Of a stretch of DNA of 64,000 nt, positions 54,479 to 62,745 are shown piece after piece. This DNA is from Proteiniborus sp. MB09-C3 (GTDB lineage: Bacteria; Bacillota; Clostridia; Tissierellales; Proteiniboraceae). The position numbers and the translations under genes are program-made. Under the pieces are notes generated by a model that had not been told where the DNA came from, ran no database searches, and saw only the letters and a list, made by a program, of their open reading frames with translations. The DNA is taken from positions 3,658,001-3,722,000 of the forward strand of contig NZ_CP127161.1 in the NCBI RefSeq assembly GCF_030263895.1. The letters run 5' to 3'. How positions within the stretch are numbered: the stretch's first letter is position 1; each line of letters starts with the position of its first letter.

Positions 54479-55702
54479 TTACTCATATCTTAAAGCTTCT
54501 ATTGGATCAAGCTTTGCAGCCTTGTTTGCAGGATACATTCCAAAGAATATACCTACTGCTGCTGAAAATAGTACAGCTATTAGGATAGTGCCTATGGAGG
54601 CAGAAGGAGGTATTCCAATAGACATAGCTATTATACTCTGTATTGTAAGCCCTAAAACAGTTCCAATTAATCCGCCAGTTCCTGATACAATCATAGCTTC
54701 TACCAGAAATTGAACTAATATATCCTTCCTAGTAGCTCCAATAGCTTTTCTTATGCCTATTTCTCTAGTCCTTTCTGTTACTGACACAAGCATTATGTTC
54801 ATAACTCCTATTCCACCAACTAAAAGTGAAATAGCTGCTATAGCTCCAACAACACTAGAAAGCATGTTGAGCACATTATTCATCATATCCATCTGCTGCT
54901 GTGCACTTTGATAAAGATAGTAGTCTTTACCAACACTTTTATGTTTTCTTTCTAATACACTAATCATTTCCTTACTTACTTCATCAATTTTTTTGCTGTC
55001 TAAAATATTAACCTGGAACTGATAATACTTGTCTCCATACCCTCCTACACTCTTCACCATACTATAAGGAACATAAAGTGTAGTTCTATCTCCTGAAAAT
55101 TGTTGAGCCAGATTTTCAAGAGTACCTCCCGGCGTCTTATAAATACCTATAATAGTTAGAGAAAGTTTTGAAGAACCTGTATCTATTATAAGATTTTCTC
55201 CCAATACATCTTTTCTCTTGAATACTTTATCTGCAAGCTTTTCGTCTATTATGGCAACTTTCCTGTTACCTTTAATATCAGTTTCTGTAAGAAATCTTCC
55301 ATCTACAATATCTATAGATGTCATCTTAATATAATCCTCACTCACACCATACATGTCTACAGGAGCATTATTTCTGCCCTTAACAGCTGTACCATTCATA
55401 CCAAGCATAACAGAAACTCCTGTTATCTTATCGCCAAATACCCTCTTGATTGTATTTAAGTCCTCATCATCAAAATAGTCGTTTCTATTTAGATCCTTCT
55501 CCCAGTTTGTATAGATGGCTACTAAATTAGCCCCTATCTTTTCAAATTCATTCCCTATCTGAGCCTGGCTTCCTTGACCTAAGGATACTATCGCTATAAC
55601 AGAGGATATTCCTATGATTATTCCAAGCATAGTCAAGAAAGTACGCATTTTATTTGCCCAAAGACTTGATAGCGCAGAGCCTAAGCTCTCTAAAAAATTC
55701 AT
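54479..55702 (-). CDS. MacB-like ABC transporter permease
   Basis: The 407-residue protein has the MacB/FtsX plan: one N-terminal membrane helix (about 18-42), a large extracytoplasmic domain (about 45-270) and three C-terminal helices, with GVMNIMLVSVTERTREIGIRKAIGA (residues 295-319) just after the second helix. The ATPase and adaptor genes lie upstream in the same operon. Such tripartite systems in Firmicutes export peptides, antibiotics or lipids; the substrate is not evident. The ATPase is on a separate chain, unlike E. coli MacB. Confidence 0.9.
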   Translation of the reverse strand: MNFLESLGSALSSLWANKMRTFLTMLGIIIGISSVIAIVSLGQGSQAQIGNEFEKIGANLVAIYTNWEKDLNRNDYFDDEDLNTIKRVFGDKITGVSVMLGMNGTAVKGRNNAPVDMYGVSEDYIKMTSIDIVDGRFLTETDIKGNRKVAIIDEKLADKVFKRKDVLGENLIIDTGSSKLSLTIIGIYKTPGGTLENLAQQFSGDRTTLYVPYSMVKSVGGYGDKYYQFQVNILDSKKIDEVSKEMISVLERKHKSVGKDYYLYQSAQQQMDMMNNVLNMLSSVVGAIAAISLLVGGIGVMNIMLVSVTERTREIGIRKAIGATRKDILVQFLVEAMIVSGTGGLIGTVLGLTIQSIIAMSIGIPPSASIGTILIAVLFSAAVGIFFGMYPANKAAKLDPIEALRYE

Positions 55703-55714
55703 CCTATCACCTCA

Positions 55715-56428
55715 TTATTCACTTGCTGTCTGTGGCTTTATTATAATTTGATTTTCTACTTCCCTATCATCTATAAGGCAACCATCTCTAAATAATACTA
55801 CTCTCTTAGTATGCTGAGCAATTTCAAGCTCATGGGTTACTAATACTATGGTAACTCCCTCTCTATTAAGCTGCTGAAATATTGCCATAATCTCTTCTCC
55901 AGATTTAGTGTCTAAGTTTCCAGTAGGTTCATCGGCAAGCAGTATTGATGGATTATTCACTAAGGCCCTTGCTATGGCCACTCTCTGCTTTTGACCGCCA
56001 GAAAGCTCATTTGGCAAATGATCTACTCTTTCACCCAAACCTACCTTTTCTAGTACCTCTAAGGCTTTAGCTCTTCTTTCTTTTTTTGATATGCCAGCAT
56101 AAGTCATTGGCAGCTCCACGTTTTTTAGTGCAGATGTACGAGACAATAGGTTAAAAGATTGAAACACAAAGCCAATCTTTTTATTTCTGACTGCAGCAAG
56201 CTCCACTTCATTTAGCTTCTCCACTGATACCCCATCTAATGAATAGCTTCCTGATGTGGGTTTATCTAAGCAGCCTAATATATTCATAAGAGTGGATTTC
56301 CCTGACCCTGAAGCACCCATTATAGAAACAAATTCATTACTCTGTATTTCAAGATTTACATTTTTTAAAGCCTCTACAGATATTTTTCCTGTATCATATA
56401 TCTTACCTAAGTTTTCTATCTTTATCAT
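55715..56428 (-). CDS. MacB/LolD-type ABC transporter ATPase
   Basis: The 237 residues contain Walker A GASGSGKST (38-46), Q-loop FVFQSFNLL, signature LSGGQKQRVAIARAL (about 142-156), Walker B LLADEPTGNLD and the switch His in VLVTHE. The family drives mechanotransmission-type exporters without a pore. Its start codon overlaps the stop of the adaptor gene by four bases (ATGA), and the permease follows after 12 bp, so all three are made together. Confidence 0.95.
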   Translation of the reverse strand: MIKIENLGKIYDTGKISVEALKNVNLEIQSNEFVSIMGASGSGKSTLMNILGCLDKPTSGSYSLDGVSVEKLNEVELAAVRNKKIGFVFQSFNLLSRTSALKNVELPMTYAGISKKERRAKALEVLEKVGLGERVDHLPNELSGGQKQRVAIARALVNNPSILLADEPTGNLDTKSGEEIMAIFQQLNREGVTIVLVTHELEIAQHTKRVVLFRDGCLIDDREVENQIIIKPQTASE

Positions 56429-57717
56429 TTCTGCTCACCTGTACTGTTTGAAATTGAAACCTCTAATCCATCATGCAGCTTCTCATTAGGATTAGCAACT
56501 ATTTTGTCTCCCTGCTTAATATCTGGTGAAATAACCTCTTGCTTTAGATCTCCTTGAATACCTATAGTAACAGGTACTTCCTTTATCTTATTATCCTCTA
56601 CCTTAAATACTACCTTTGTACCATCCTTCTTCTCATACATTGTTTCATATGGTAAAACTAATGCCTCTTTTTTATGTGCAGTATTAATGGCCACATTGGC
56701 TGTAAACCCAGGCTTTAAGTAATCATCAGCATTAGGTATATCGATTTTAACTGTTACCTGTATTTCCTTTCCAGTTCCAGTCGGTACAATAGTCGCTGAC
56801 GGCGCTATAAAAGATACAACTCCACTTATTTCTTTTTCTTTAAAAGCCTCTCCTGTAACCTTTACCTTTTGCCCTAACTGTATTTCACTTATATCATATT
56901 CTCCTATACCAACTTCTATTTCAAGGCTATTTGTATCCTCTATAACAAATAAAGGCGTTGCAGCAGTTGCAGGTATACCAGCACGTGCATTTAACCCAAC
57001 TATGGTTCCACTAATAGGGCTTTTAATAATTGATTCCCCTAGAGACTCCTTCTGAGATTGTAGGGTTATTTCCTGAATCTCCACATTTTTTCTTTGAATG
57101 TCTATATTTGATTTTAAATCTTCTTTGTTTTCTGAGTCTTCTATTCTCTTCTGCGCTAGCTCATAGCTATTTTTAGCTGTTATCATATTGGCCTCATCAG
57201 CATCTAGCACAGCCTTACTTATGGCACCTGCATCATGGAGAGTTTTTGAGCCTTCATATTTCGTTTGAGCATTTTCATAGGCTAGCTTAGCATTCTCAAG
57301 ACTTTTCTCAAGCTCCATGGTACTGCTTGATTCATCAAGCTGTCTCTCTAGGTTTTTAAGTCTTTGTCTTTCCATTTCAAGACTTAGTTCAGCAGTTTTT
57401 ATCTTGCTTTCTAAATCCTTTACATCAAGCTTTAACAATACATCTCCTTCTGATACCTTATCGCCTTCTTTAAATAGGACTTCTTGTATCATATAAGGAA
57501 GATTTGAAACCACATTTCTTTGCTCCTTAGATTTCAAAATTCCCTCAGTAATCAAGGTTGAGTCGAAATCATTTTCTACTTCTACTTCTACTACTGATAC
57601 ATATGTACTAGCACCTTTTTCTGTATTTAGCGCCTTTAATACTCCAGCAGATATAATAGCTATTCCTACTATGACTGCAGCAGCTATCCATATAACTTTT
57701 TTCTTGTTTTTTGCCAT
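56425..57717 (-). CDS. Membrane-fusion/HlyD-type adaptor protein (MacA-like)
   Basis: The 430-residue protein is anchored by one N-terminal helix (about 8-28) after a Lys-rich start. It has the biotinyl/lipoyl-like halves (VLFKEGDKVSEGDVLLKLDV and SPISGTIVGLNARAGIP) around a long coiled-coil hairpin (about 105-215), then beta-barrel domains. It links the MacB-like permease to the outside in this Gram-positive cell. The ATG at 57717 follows GGAGG; the frame has a further start 24 bp upstream with none. It is the first gene of the operon. Confidence 0.9.
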   Translation of the reverse strand: MAKNKKKVIWIAAAVIVGIAIISAGVLKALNTEKGASTYVSVVEVEVENDFDSTLITEGILKSKEQRNVVSNLPYMIQEVLFKEGDKVSEGDVLLKLDVKDLESKIKTAELSLEMERQRLKNLERQLDESSSTMELEKSLENAKLAYENAQTKYEGSKTLHDAGAISKAVLDADEANMITAKNSYELAQKRIEDSENKEDLKSNIDIQRKNVEIQEITLQSQKESLGESIIKSPISGTIVGLNARAGIPATAATPLFVIEDTNSLEIEVGIGEYDISEIQLGQKVKVTGEAFKEKEISGVVSFIAPSATIVPTGTGKEIQVTVKIDIPNADDYLKPGFTANVAINTAHKKEALVLPYETMYEKKDGTKVVFKVEDNKIKEVPVTIGIQGDLKQEVISPDIKQGDKIVANPNEKLHDGLEVSISNSTGEQK

Positions 57718-57846
57718 GGCAATACCTCCTACTAAAATCATTACACAATAATAATAGACTGATTTATTGTTAATAATACTTCAACATTAATTATACTATA
57801 ATATAATTTCATAATTTTAGCAAAAAAATAAATTATAAAATAAAAT

Positions 57847-57877
57847 AGAGCTAACCCATTTACTCTAGATTAGCTCT
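57847..57877 (-). terminator. Terminator of the 57.9-62.6 kb catabolic operon
   Basis: AGAGCTAA and TTAGCTCT form a stem 23 bp after the NRAMP-like gene; on the minus strand ATTTTATTTTAT follows. Confidence 0.8.
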
Positions 57878-57900
57878 TTGATGCTTAGTTATAAATAATT

Positions 57901-59139
57901 TTATTTAATAAATGCTGTAAGCTGATTATATGATAAGTAAATTAACCAAATTATTGCAAGTACAGAAATGATATTAGTCAATGTCTTGTTCTTATATTCC
58001 TGCATTATATCTTTGTCATTTGATAATAGAAGCATTACTATAGCTATCATTGGAACAGCAAATATAGTTGTTCCTTGTGCTAATACTAATAATTGAAGTG
58101 GGTTTTGTCCGAATGCTATAGCAGCAACTGTACCTAATACCATTACAAATGAAGCAAATATTTTAGACCATTTGCTATCCATGGTATCTCCTAGACCTAA
58201 ACCATCAGCAAGTAGAGTTCCCCCAATCATAGCATTTACTATAAAAGATGAAAATGCTGCTGACCAGAATCCAAATAAGAACAACCATTTAGCTGCAGGC
58301 CCAAGTAAAGGCTCTAGCTGCATCGCCATATCTATAGCACTATTTATTTCGACACCAGCTGGTTTCAGTACAGTTGCAGCTGTTATCATAATAACCATAC
58401 TAATAAGGGCTAATATTGTAATTCCAATGTTGGAGCTTTTAATTCCTTCTTTTAAATCATTTTTTGTCCATCCCTTTGAACGAACAGAATAAGCTTGGAA
58501 AGCTGCTGCAGCCACACTAAATGTTGTAGCAGATATAGAAACAACTAATCCGAATATTTGAGGCTTGCTAGGTATAAATCCTTTCATCAATTGTCCGAAA
58601 TCTGGTTTTATAGCAAATAAGTTTCCGAAAAATGTTATTATCATTATAAATACTAAAAATGTCATTACTTTTTCTAAGATACCATATATGTTTGAAAATC
58701 CCCACAAGAATACTAGCGCTATTACAGTAAATATAGCAGCCCACATTCCAATGGACCCACCAAACATAGTACTAAAGGCAAGGCCTACTCCAATATTGTT
58801 CCCTGTTTGAAATCCAGCTACTATAAAGAATCCACCTAAACCAATAATAAATGCAACTACACGCCCATATTTACTAGTTACAGTCTGCAAGAAAGATTGC
58901 TTTGACATAATTCCAATAGTAGATCCCATCTTTGAAAACATACCCATCATAATTGCAGCTACAGCAACTGTCCATAATATTGAATAACCCATTGTCGCTC
59001 CTGCTTTACTGCTGACAGTTATGCTGCCAGGTCCCATTACAACTGCCGCTGTTATTAGACCAGGTCCAATTAATGAAATTATTTTCTTAAAAGCATTAGT
59101 TTCTTTCTTCGTTGTTTTTTCGGCCATATCATTTTTCAT
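57901..59139 (-). CDS. NRAMP-fold transporter lacking the metal-site motifs
   Basis: The 412-residue protein has about 11 membrane helices and the general sequence of NRAMP transporters (IISLIGPGLITAAVVMGPGS at the first helix). Canonical metal NRAMPs carry DPGN in helix 1 and MPH in helix 6; here the matching places read GPGS and, in helix 6, Ala-rich sequence (SVAAAAFQAYSV). Binding of Mn or Fe is therefore unlikely, and it may carry another substrate. The ATG at 59139 has GGAGG eight bases upstream. It is the last gene of an operon with an M20 amidohydrolase, a DHOD-like and a DHDPS-like gene, so it may import their substrate. Confidence 0.75.
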   Translation of the reverse strand: MKNDMAEKTTKKETNAFKKIISLIGPGLITAAVVMGPGSITVSSKAGATMGYSILWTVAVAAIMMGMFSKMGSTIGIMSKQSFLQTVTSKYGRVVAFIIGLGGFFIVAGFQTGNNIGVGLAFSTMFGGSIGMWAAIFTVIALVFLWGFSNIYGILEKVMTFLVFIMIITFFGNLFAIKPDFGQLMKGFIPSKPQIFGLVVSISATTFSVAAAAFQAYSVRSKGWTKNDLKEGIKSSNIGITILALISMVIMITAATVLKPAGVEINSAIDMAMQLEPLLGPAAKWLFLFGFWSAAFSSFIVNAMIGGTLLADGLGLGDTMDSKWSKIFASFVMVLGTVAAIAFGQNPLQLLVLAQGTTIFAVPMIAIVMLLLSNDKDIMQEYKNKTLTNIISVLAIIWLIYLSYNQLTAFIK

Positions 59140-59183
59140 CAATAATACCTCCCTATTTTTATTTAGGTAATCAATCTATTAAT

Positions 59184-60344
59184 TTAAAAATTGATTATAG
59201 AGTTATACATAATATTGATTCCATTTTTCAAGGTTGTCTCTTCATCAAACTTAAACTTGCTATGGTGAAGAGGATAAATACAGTCCTTTTCTTCATTGCC
59301 AATGCCTAGCAAAAACATTGCTCCCTGTACTTTTTCTGTGAAAAATGAAAAATCTTCAGATATCATAAGAGGTTCTGTAAACTTTATTACGCTGTCATTA
59401 CCTAATACCTTTTCTCCTGCTTTAGCTATTATGTTATTGACTTTTTCATGGTTATAGGTAACAGGATACTGATATACATAATTGACATCTACACTTGCCC
59501 CATACAAATTTCCTATTCCCTTGCAAATTTCTTGTATCCTCCTTCCGAGGAACTCTCTCAAGTTTTTGTCAAGACAACGGGTAGTTCCTTGTATATGAAC
59601 TGTCTCTGGTATTATATTGTAGCTATTTCCTCCATTAAAGCTTCCTATGCTTATTACTGCACCTTTTACAGGATCTACTTCTCTTGAAACCAATGTCTTC
59701 AATTCGTCAACTATTTTAGCTCCTATATATATGGAATCTATACCTTCATTTGGTCTGGCACCATGGGTTGATTTTCCCCTTATTTCTATTTCGAAATAAT
59801 CGTTAGAAGCCATAAAAGCTCCATCCTTAATCCCAATGGTTCCCTCCCTAAGTCCAGGCCATAGATGCAATGCCATTATACATGACACATCATCTAAATG
59901 TCCGCCTTCTACAAAATGCCTAGCTCCACCTATTTTTTCTTCTGCTGGCTGGAATATGAATTTAACCCTTCCATTAAATTCTCTATTTTCTAATAGAGCT
60001 AATAGAGTTCCCATTGCAATAGCTATATGTCCATCATGACCACAGGCATGCATATATCCTTCTCTTTCAGACTGGAAATGTAGCTCTGTTTCTTCCTTCA
60101 CTGAAAGTGCATCTATATCTGCCCTTATTGCAATAGTATTGCCAGGATGCTTCCCATGTATCGTTGCTAATACTCCAGTTTTAGCAACTATTTCGTAGTC
60201 TACATCATGCTTTTTCAGCACTTCAATTATTTTCTCTTGAGTTTTGTACTCTTCAAATGCCAACTCAGGCCACTTGTGAATATCTCGTCTTAAATCTATT
60301 ACTTGATCCTTTATTTTAAGCCACAATTGGTTAAAGCTATCCAA
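59184..60344 (-). CDS. M20-family amidohydrolase/peptidase
   Basis: The 386 residues have the M20D (hippurate hydrolase/N-acyl-amino-acid amidohydrolase) signatures: RRDIHKWPELAFEEYKTQ near 19, the metal-binding HACGHDGHIAIAMG (about 98-111), the Glu pair in FQPAEEKIGGARHF and the late LMISEDFSFF. The fold has a catalytic domain and a lid dimerisation domain (about 185-295). It cleaves an amide bond of an N-acyl or N-carbamoyl amino acid or dipeptide. The TTG start follows TAGGTGAT. It belongs to the unassigned operon. Confidence 0.88.
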   Translation of the reverse strand: MDSFNQLWLKIKDQVIDLRRDIHKWPELAFEEYKTQEKIIEVLKKHDVDYEIVAKTGVLATIHGKHPGNTIAIRADIDALSVKEETELHFQSEREGYMHACGHDGHIAIAMGTLLALLENREFNGRVKFIFQPAEEKIGGARHFVEGGHLDDVSCIMALHLWPGLREGTIGIKDGAFMASNDYFEIEIRGKSTHGARPNEGIDSIYIGAKIVDELKTLVSREVDPVKGAVISIGSFNGGNSYNIIPETVHIQGTTRCLDKNLREFLGRRIQEICKGIGNLYGASVDVNYVYQYPVTYNHEKVNNIIAKAGEKVLGNDSVIKFTEPLMISEDFSFFTEKVQGAMFLLGIGNEEKDCIYPLHHSKFKFDEETTLKNGINIMYNSIINF

Positions 60345-60352
60345 AATATCAC

Positions 60353-61609
60353 CTACTTTAGCTTGTCTAACTGAATCTTTTTATGCAGTTCTGGTATGTC
60401 TAAAAATCTAAATACATTATCTTCTTTTATTCCAAGTGTATTTCTTAATGAAATCATAGTAGCAACTAATCCATTAGTGGGATTAAACATTAGCTCATGC
60501 AATGCTTTCTTTGTCCTGCTGCCTTCCTTCAACCCAAAATTCTCACTTGGTATTTGGAAAAAAGTATGGATTTGTCCAGATGTAGCGCCTCTTAACGCAT
60601 ACTCTACCATCATCCTGCCTGAATTGATATTCCCTGTTGCGCTAATGGGAACAAACGTTTTCTCTTTATATTCAGCTATGAATTTAGTGAGGACTCGTAA
60701 ATTCCTGTCGCTTAAATCATATCCTCCGTAGGCAATTCCCTTCTTGCCTTCGAATTCCTTATTGAAATCAAATAGCCTGTTGAAGCAAGTAATAGTGCCT
60801 ACTATATCAGAGGCATTGTCATTTAAAGTCCTTACCATGTCCACTTGAAAATCATCATCAAATGATGGATTGAATAATTTGACTCCAATTATTTTATTAT
60901 CCGTAGCTATATATTTATCTATCATCTCTGGAACTACTCTTAGCCATCTCAATATTTCTTCTTTAGTATTTTTTAAGCCTGATAGGGTTGCACTGAAATC
61001 CTGCTCAACTATAAATGGTAAATCTACAGAAGATTCTCTCCAAACCCTTTCTAGAGATTTTGTAGTAAATCGGTACTCAGATTCTCTGAAATCCTCTTCA
61101 CTATTTGGAAGATGGTATTGAACTGACGGGATAACAGGCATTTGAGTTTCCTTGTATATATCAAAGGATTTAGCTACTAGCTCTAAATAGTCTTCAAAGC
61201 TTTTATCCCAGCCTCTGCCCTTCCAAGTAACCGTATATCCTTTTTCCCCCCTTTCGCTTACTATTTCTTCTACAACCATTTTAGGAGCCTTTACCTTCCA
61301 GTCCTCCATAGAGGATTCTAAATTTTCATCCTGTGAAATAACAGTCTTTATGACTGCAAAGCCTAAGCCATCAACAGCATCCGTCTTTATTTGAGATATA
61401 TTAGATGAAAGCTGGCCTGAAGCCTTTCCGAAAGGATTTTTAGTAACTAGACTTCCATACTTCCCAGACACATCCAGATTATATTTTTCTAGGATATATT
61501 TTTCCAATCCCATATTTTCGTATTTAATCTGTTCATAATCTGAGCTTATCTGCTCTTTTAGACTTGGATTAATGTTAGGCTCATGATTTAGTAAATATAC
61601 ATTATCCAT
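60353..61609 (-). CDS. Dihydroorotate dehydrogenase-like flavoprotein
   Basis: The 418-residue protein reads as a DHOD/PreA-type FMN TIM barrel with an added N-terminal stretch of about 50 residues. Family-like places are KNPFGKASGQLSSNISQIKT (about 57-76), the Lys in IIGVKLFNPS (about 240-249), GIAYGGYDLS and SATGNINSGRMMVEYALRGA (about 325-344), which should bind the FMN phosphate. Other pyrimidine genes are absent, so a role in orotate synthesis is unlikely. It probably oxidises or reduces a cyclic or unsaturated substrate of the operon. The substrate is not known. Confidence 0.75.
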   Translation of the reverse strand: MDNVYLLNHEPNINPSLKEQISSDYEQIKYENMGLEKYILEKYNLDVSGKYGSLVTKNPFGKASGQLSSNISQIKTDAVDGLGFAVIKTVISQDENLESSMEDWKVKAPKMVVEEIVSERGEKGYTVTWKGRGWDKSFEDYLELVAKSFDIYKETQMPVIPSVQYHLPNSEEDFRESEYRFTTKSLERVWRESSVDLPFIVEQDFSATLSGLKNTKEEILRWLRVVPEMIDKYIATDNKIIGVKLFNPSFDDDFQVDMVRTLNDNASDIVGTITCFNRLFDFNKEFEGKKGIAYGGYDLSDRNLRVLTKFIAEYKEKTFVPISATGNINSGRMMVEYALRGATSGQIHTFFQIPSENFGLKEGSRTKKALHELMFNPTNGLVATMISLRNTLGIKEDNVFRFLDIPELHKKIQLDKLK

Positions 61610-61634
61610 AGAATCTCTCTCCTTTCATTAGAAA

Positions 61635-62600
61635 TTACATATCTCCTAGCTTTTCAATAAATCTGTCAATCCTTCTCTTTTCTTCCTCCGTTACTAAAGG
61701 ACCATATGGATCATTAGCAGCCTCCATTTGTATTATTCCTTTTTTAGCTAATATATAAAGAACTCTCTGTATATAGCCCTCCATAGGATAGTAGAATGTA
61801 TGCTCTGCTAAATTATCTACAATAGTGGATTTTTCTAAGAAATTCTTGTGGTTTCCATTATAGTAAGCATTCATCATTTCATTTTGCAGCTTAGTGTAAA
61901 TACTGCCCAAGCCTACTAAGGCTCCTACTGCCCCTCTCATAATGGTATATCCAAACATTCTATCTTCCCCTGTAATCAAGGATACATGAGGAGCTTCTTC
62001 CATTATTAAATTGCTGACGTCTTGATAAGTCATTACAGAGTCTAAGGTCGCCATCTTGATTCCAACAACATTTTCTATCTTAAATAACTCCCTTAGCACC
62101 TCTTTAGAATAAGTAATTCCTCCAGCAGCTTCATACAAGAAGAACAGAACCATAGGAAGTCCAACCTCTGCTATCCTCTTATGATACTTGATTATCATCT
62201 CATCCTGATCTGGTCTGCCTCTAAATAGAGTCGGCGCATAAGGAAGTATTATATCTGCCCCTAACTTTCTTGCATGTACAGCCATTTCTACTGCTTTTTC
62301 AATATAGCCTTCGTCATCTATTTGACCATCATTTTTAGCACCAACACCACATAAAATCAATTTTTCATCACTAAGGCCATTTCTCCAAGCATTAAAAACC
62401 TCTTCTCTTTGCTCCTCTGAAAGATAAAGTCCTCTTCCTGTATGTGCCCACAATGCAACACATTTTATTGGCTGCTGATTCATCCATTTTACATAGGATT
62501 GATGGGATTCGTAGTTTATAGAGCCATCTGTGTTAAATGGTACGGGTACTGCAGGAATTATTGAATTTTTAATATTGCCTTGAATCTCTTTAAATTTCAT
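61635..62600 (-). CDS. Dihydrodipicolinate synthase/N-acetylneuraminate lyase family protein
   Basis: The 321 residues form a class I aldolase of the DapA/NanA group. The Schiff-base Lys is in NVVGIKMATLDS (about 178-189) and a Tyr in LFFLYEAAGG stands near the usual YxxP place. It is longer than DapA (about 290) and lacks the GTTGE motif in its usual form (HTGRG instead, about 54-58), so it should act on another 2-oxo acid. It is the first gene of the operon. AGGAGG precedes the ATG. Confidence 0.82.
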   Translation of the reverse strand: MKFKEIQGNIKNSIIPAVPVPFNTDGSINYESHQSYVKWMNQQPIKCVALWAHTGRGLYLSEEQREEVFNAWRNGLSDEKLILCGVGAKNDGQIDDEGYIEKAVEMAVHARKLGADIILPYAPTLFRGRPDQDEMIIKYHKRIAEVGLPMVLFFLYEAAGGITYSKEVLRELFKIENVVGIKMATLDSVMTYQDVSNLIMEEAPHVSLITGEDRMFGYTIMRGAVGALVGLGSIYTKLQNEMMNAYYNGNHKNFLEKSTIVDNLAEHTFYYPMEGYIQRVLYILAKKGIIQMEAANDPYGPLVTEEEKRRIDRFIEKLGDM

Positions 62601-62673
62601 TTTTTATCCTCCTTTTTAAAGACGTTTCTTTAATATGTCTCTAATTGCTTATATTTATATATTGAACATAAAT

Positions 62674-62716
62674 CTAAAAATTCCTTCTTCTATATTAAAA
62701 AAATTAGAATTTTTAG
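62674..62716. promoter_or_regulatory. Inverted repeat before the operon, possible operator
   Basis: CTAAAAATTC (62674-62683) and GAATTTTTAG (62707-62716) are a perfect 10-bp inverted repeat in the gap between the regulator gene and the first operon gene. It may be the regulator's operator or a terminator of the regulator gene. Confidence 0.45.
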
Positions 62717-62745
62717 GTTTAATAACTAAAGAAATTTTTACAATA

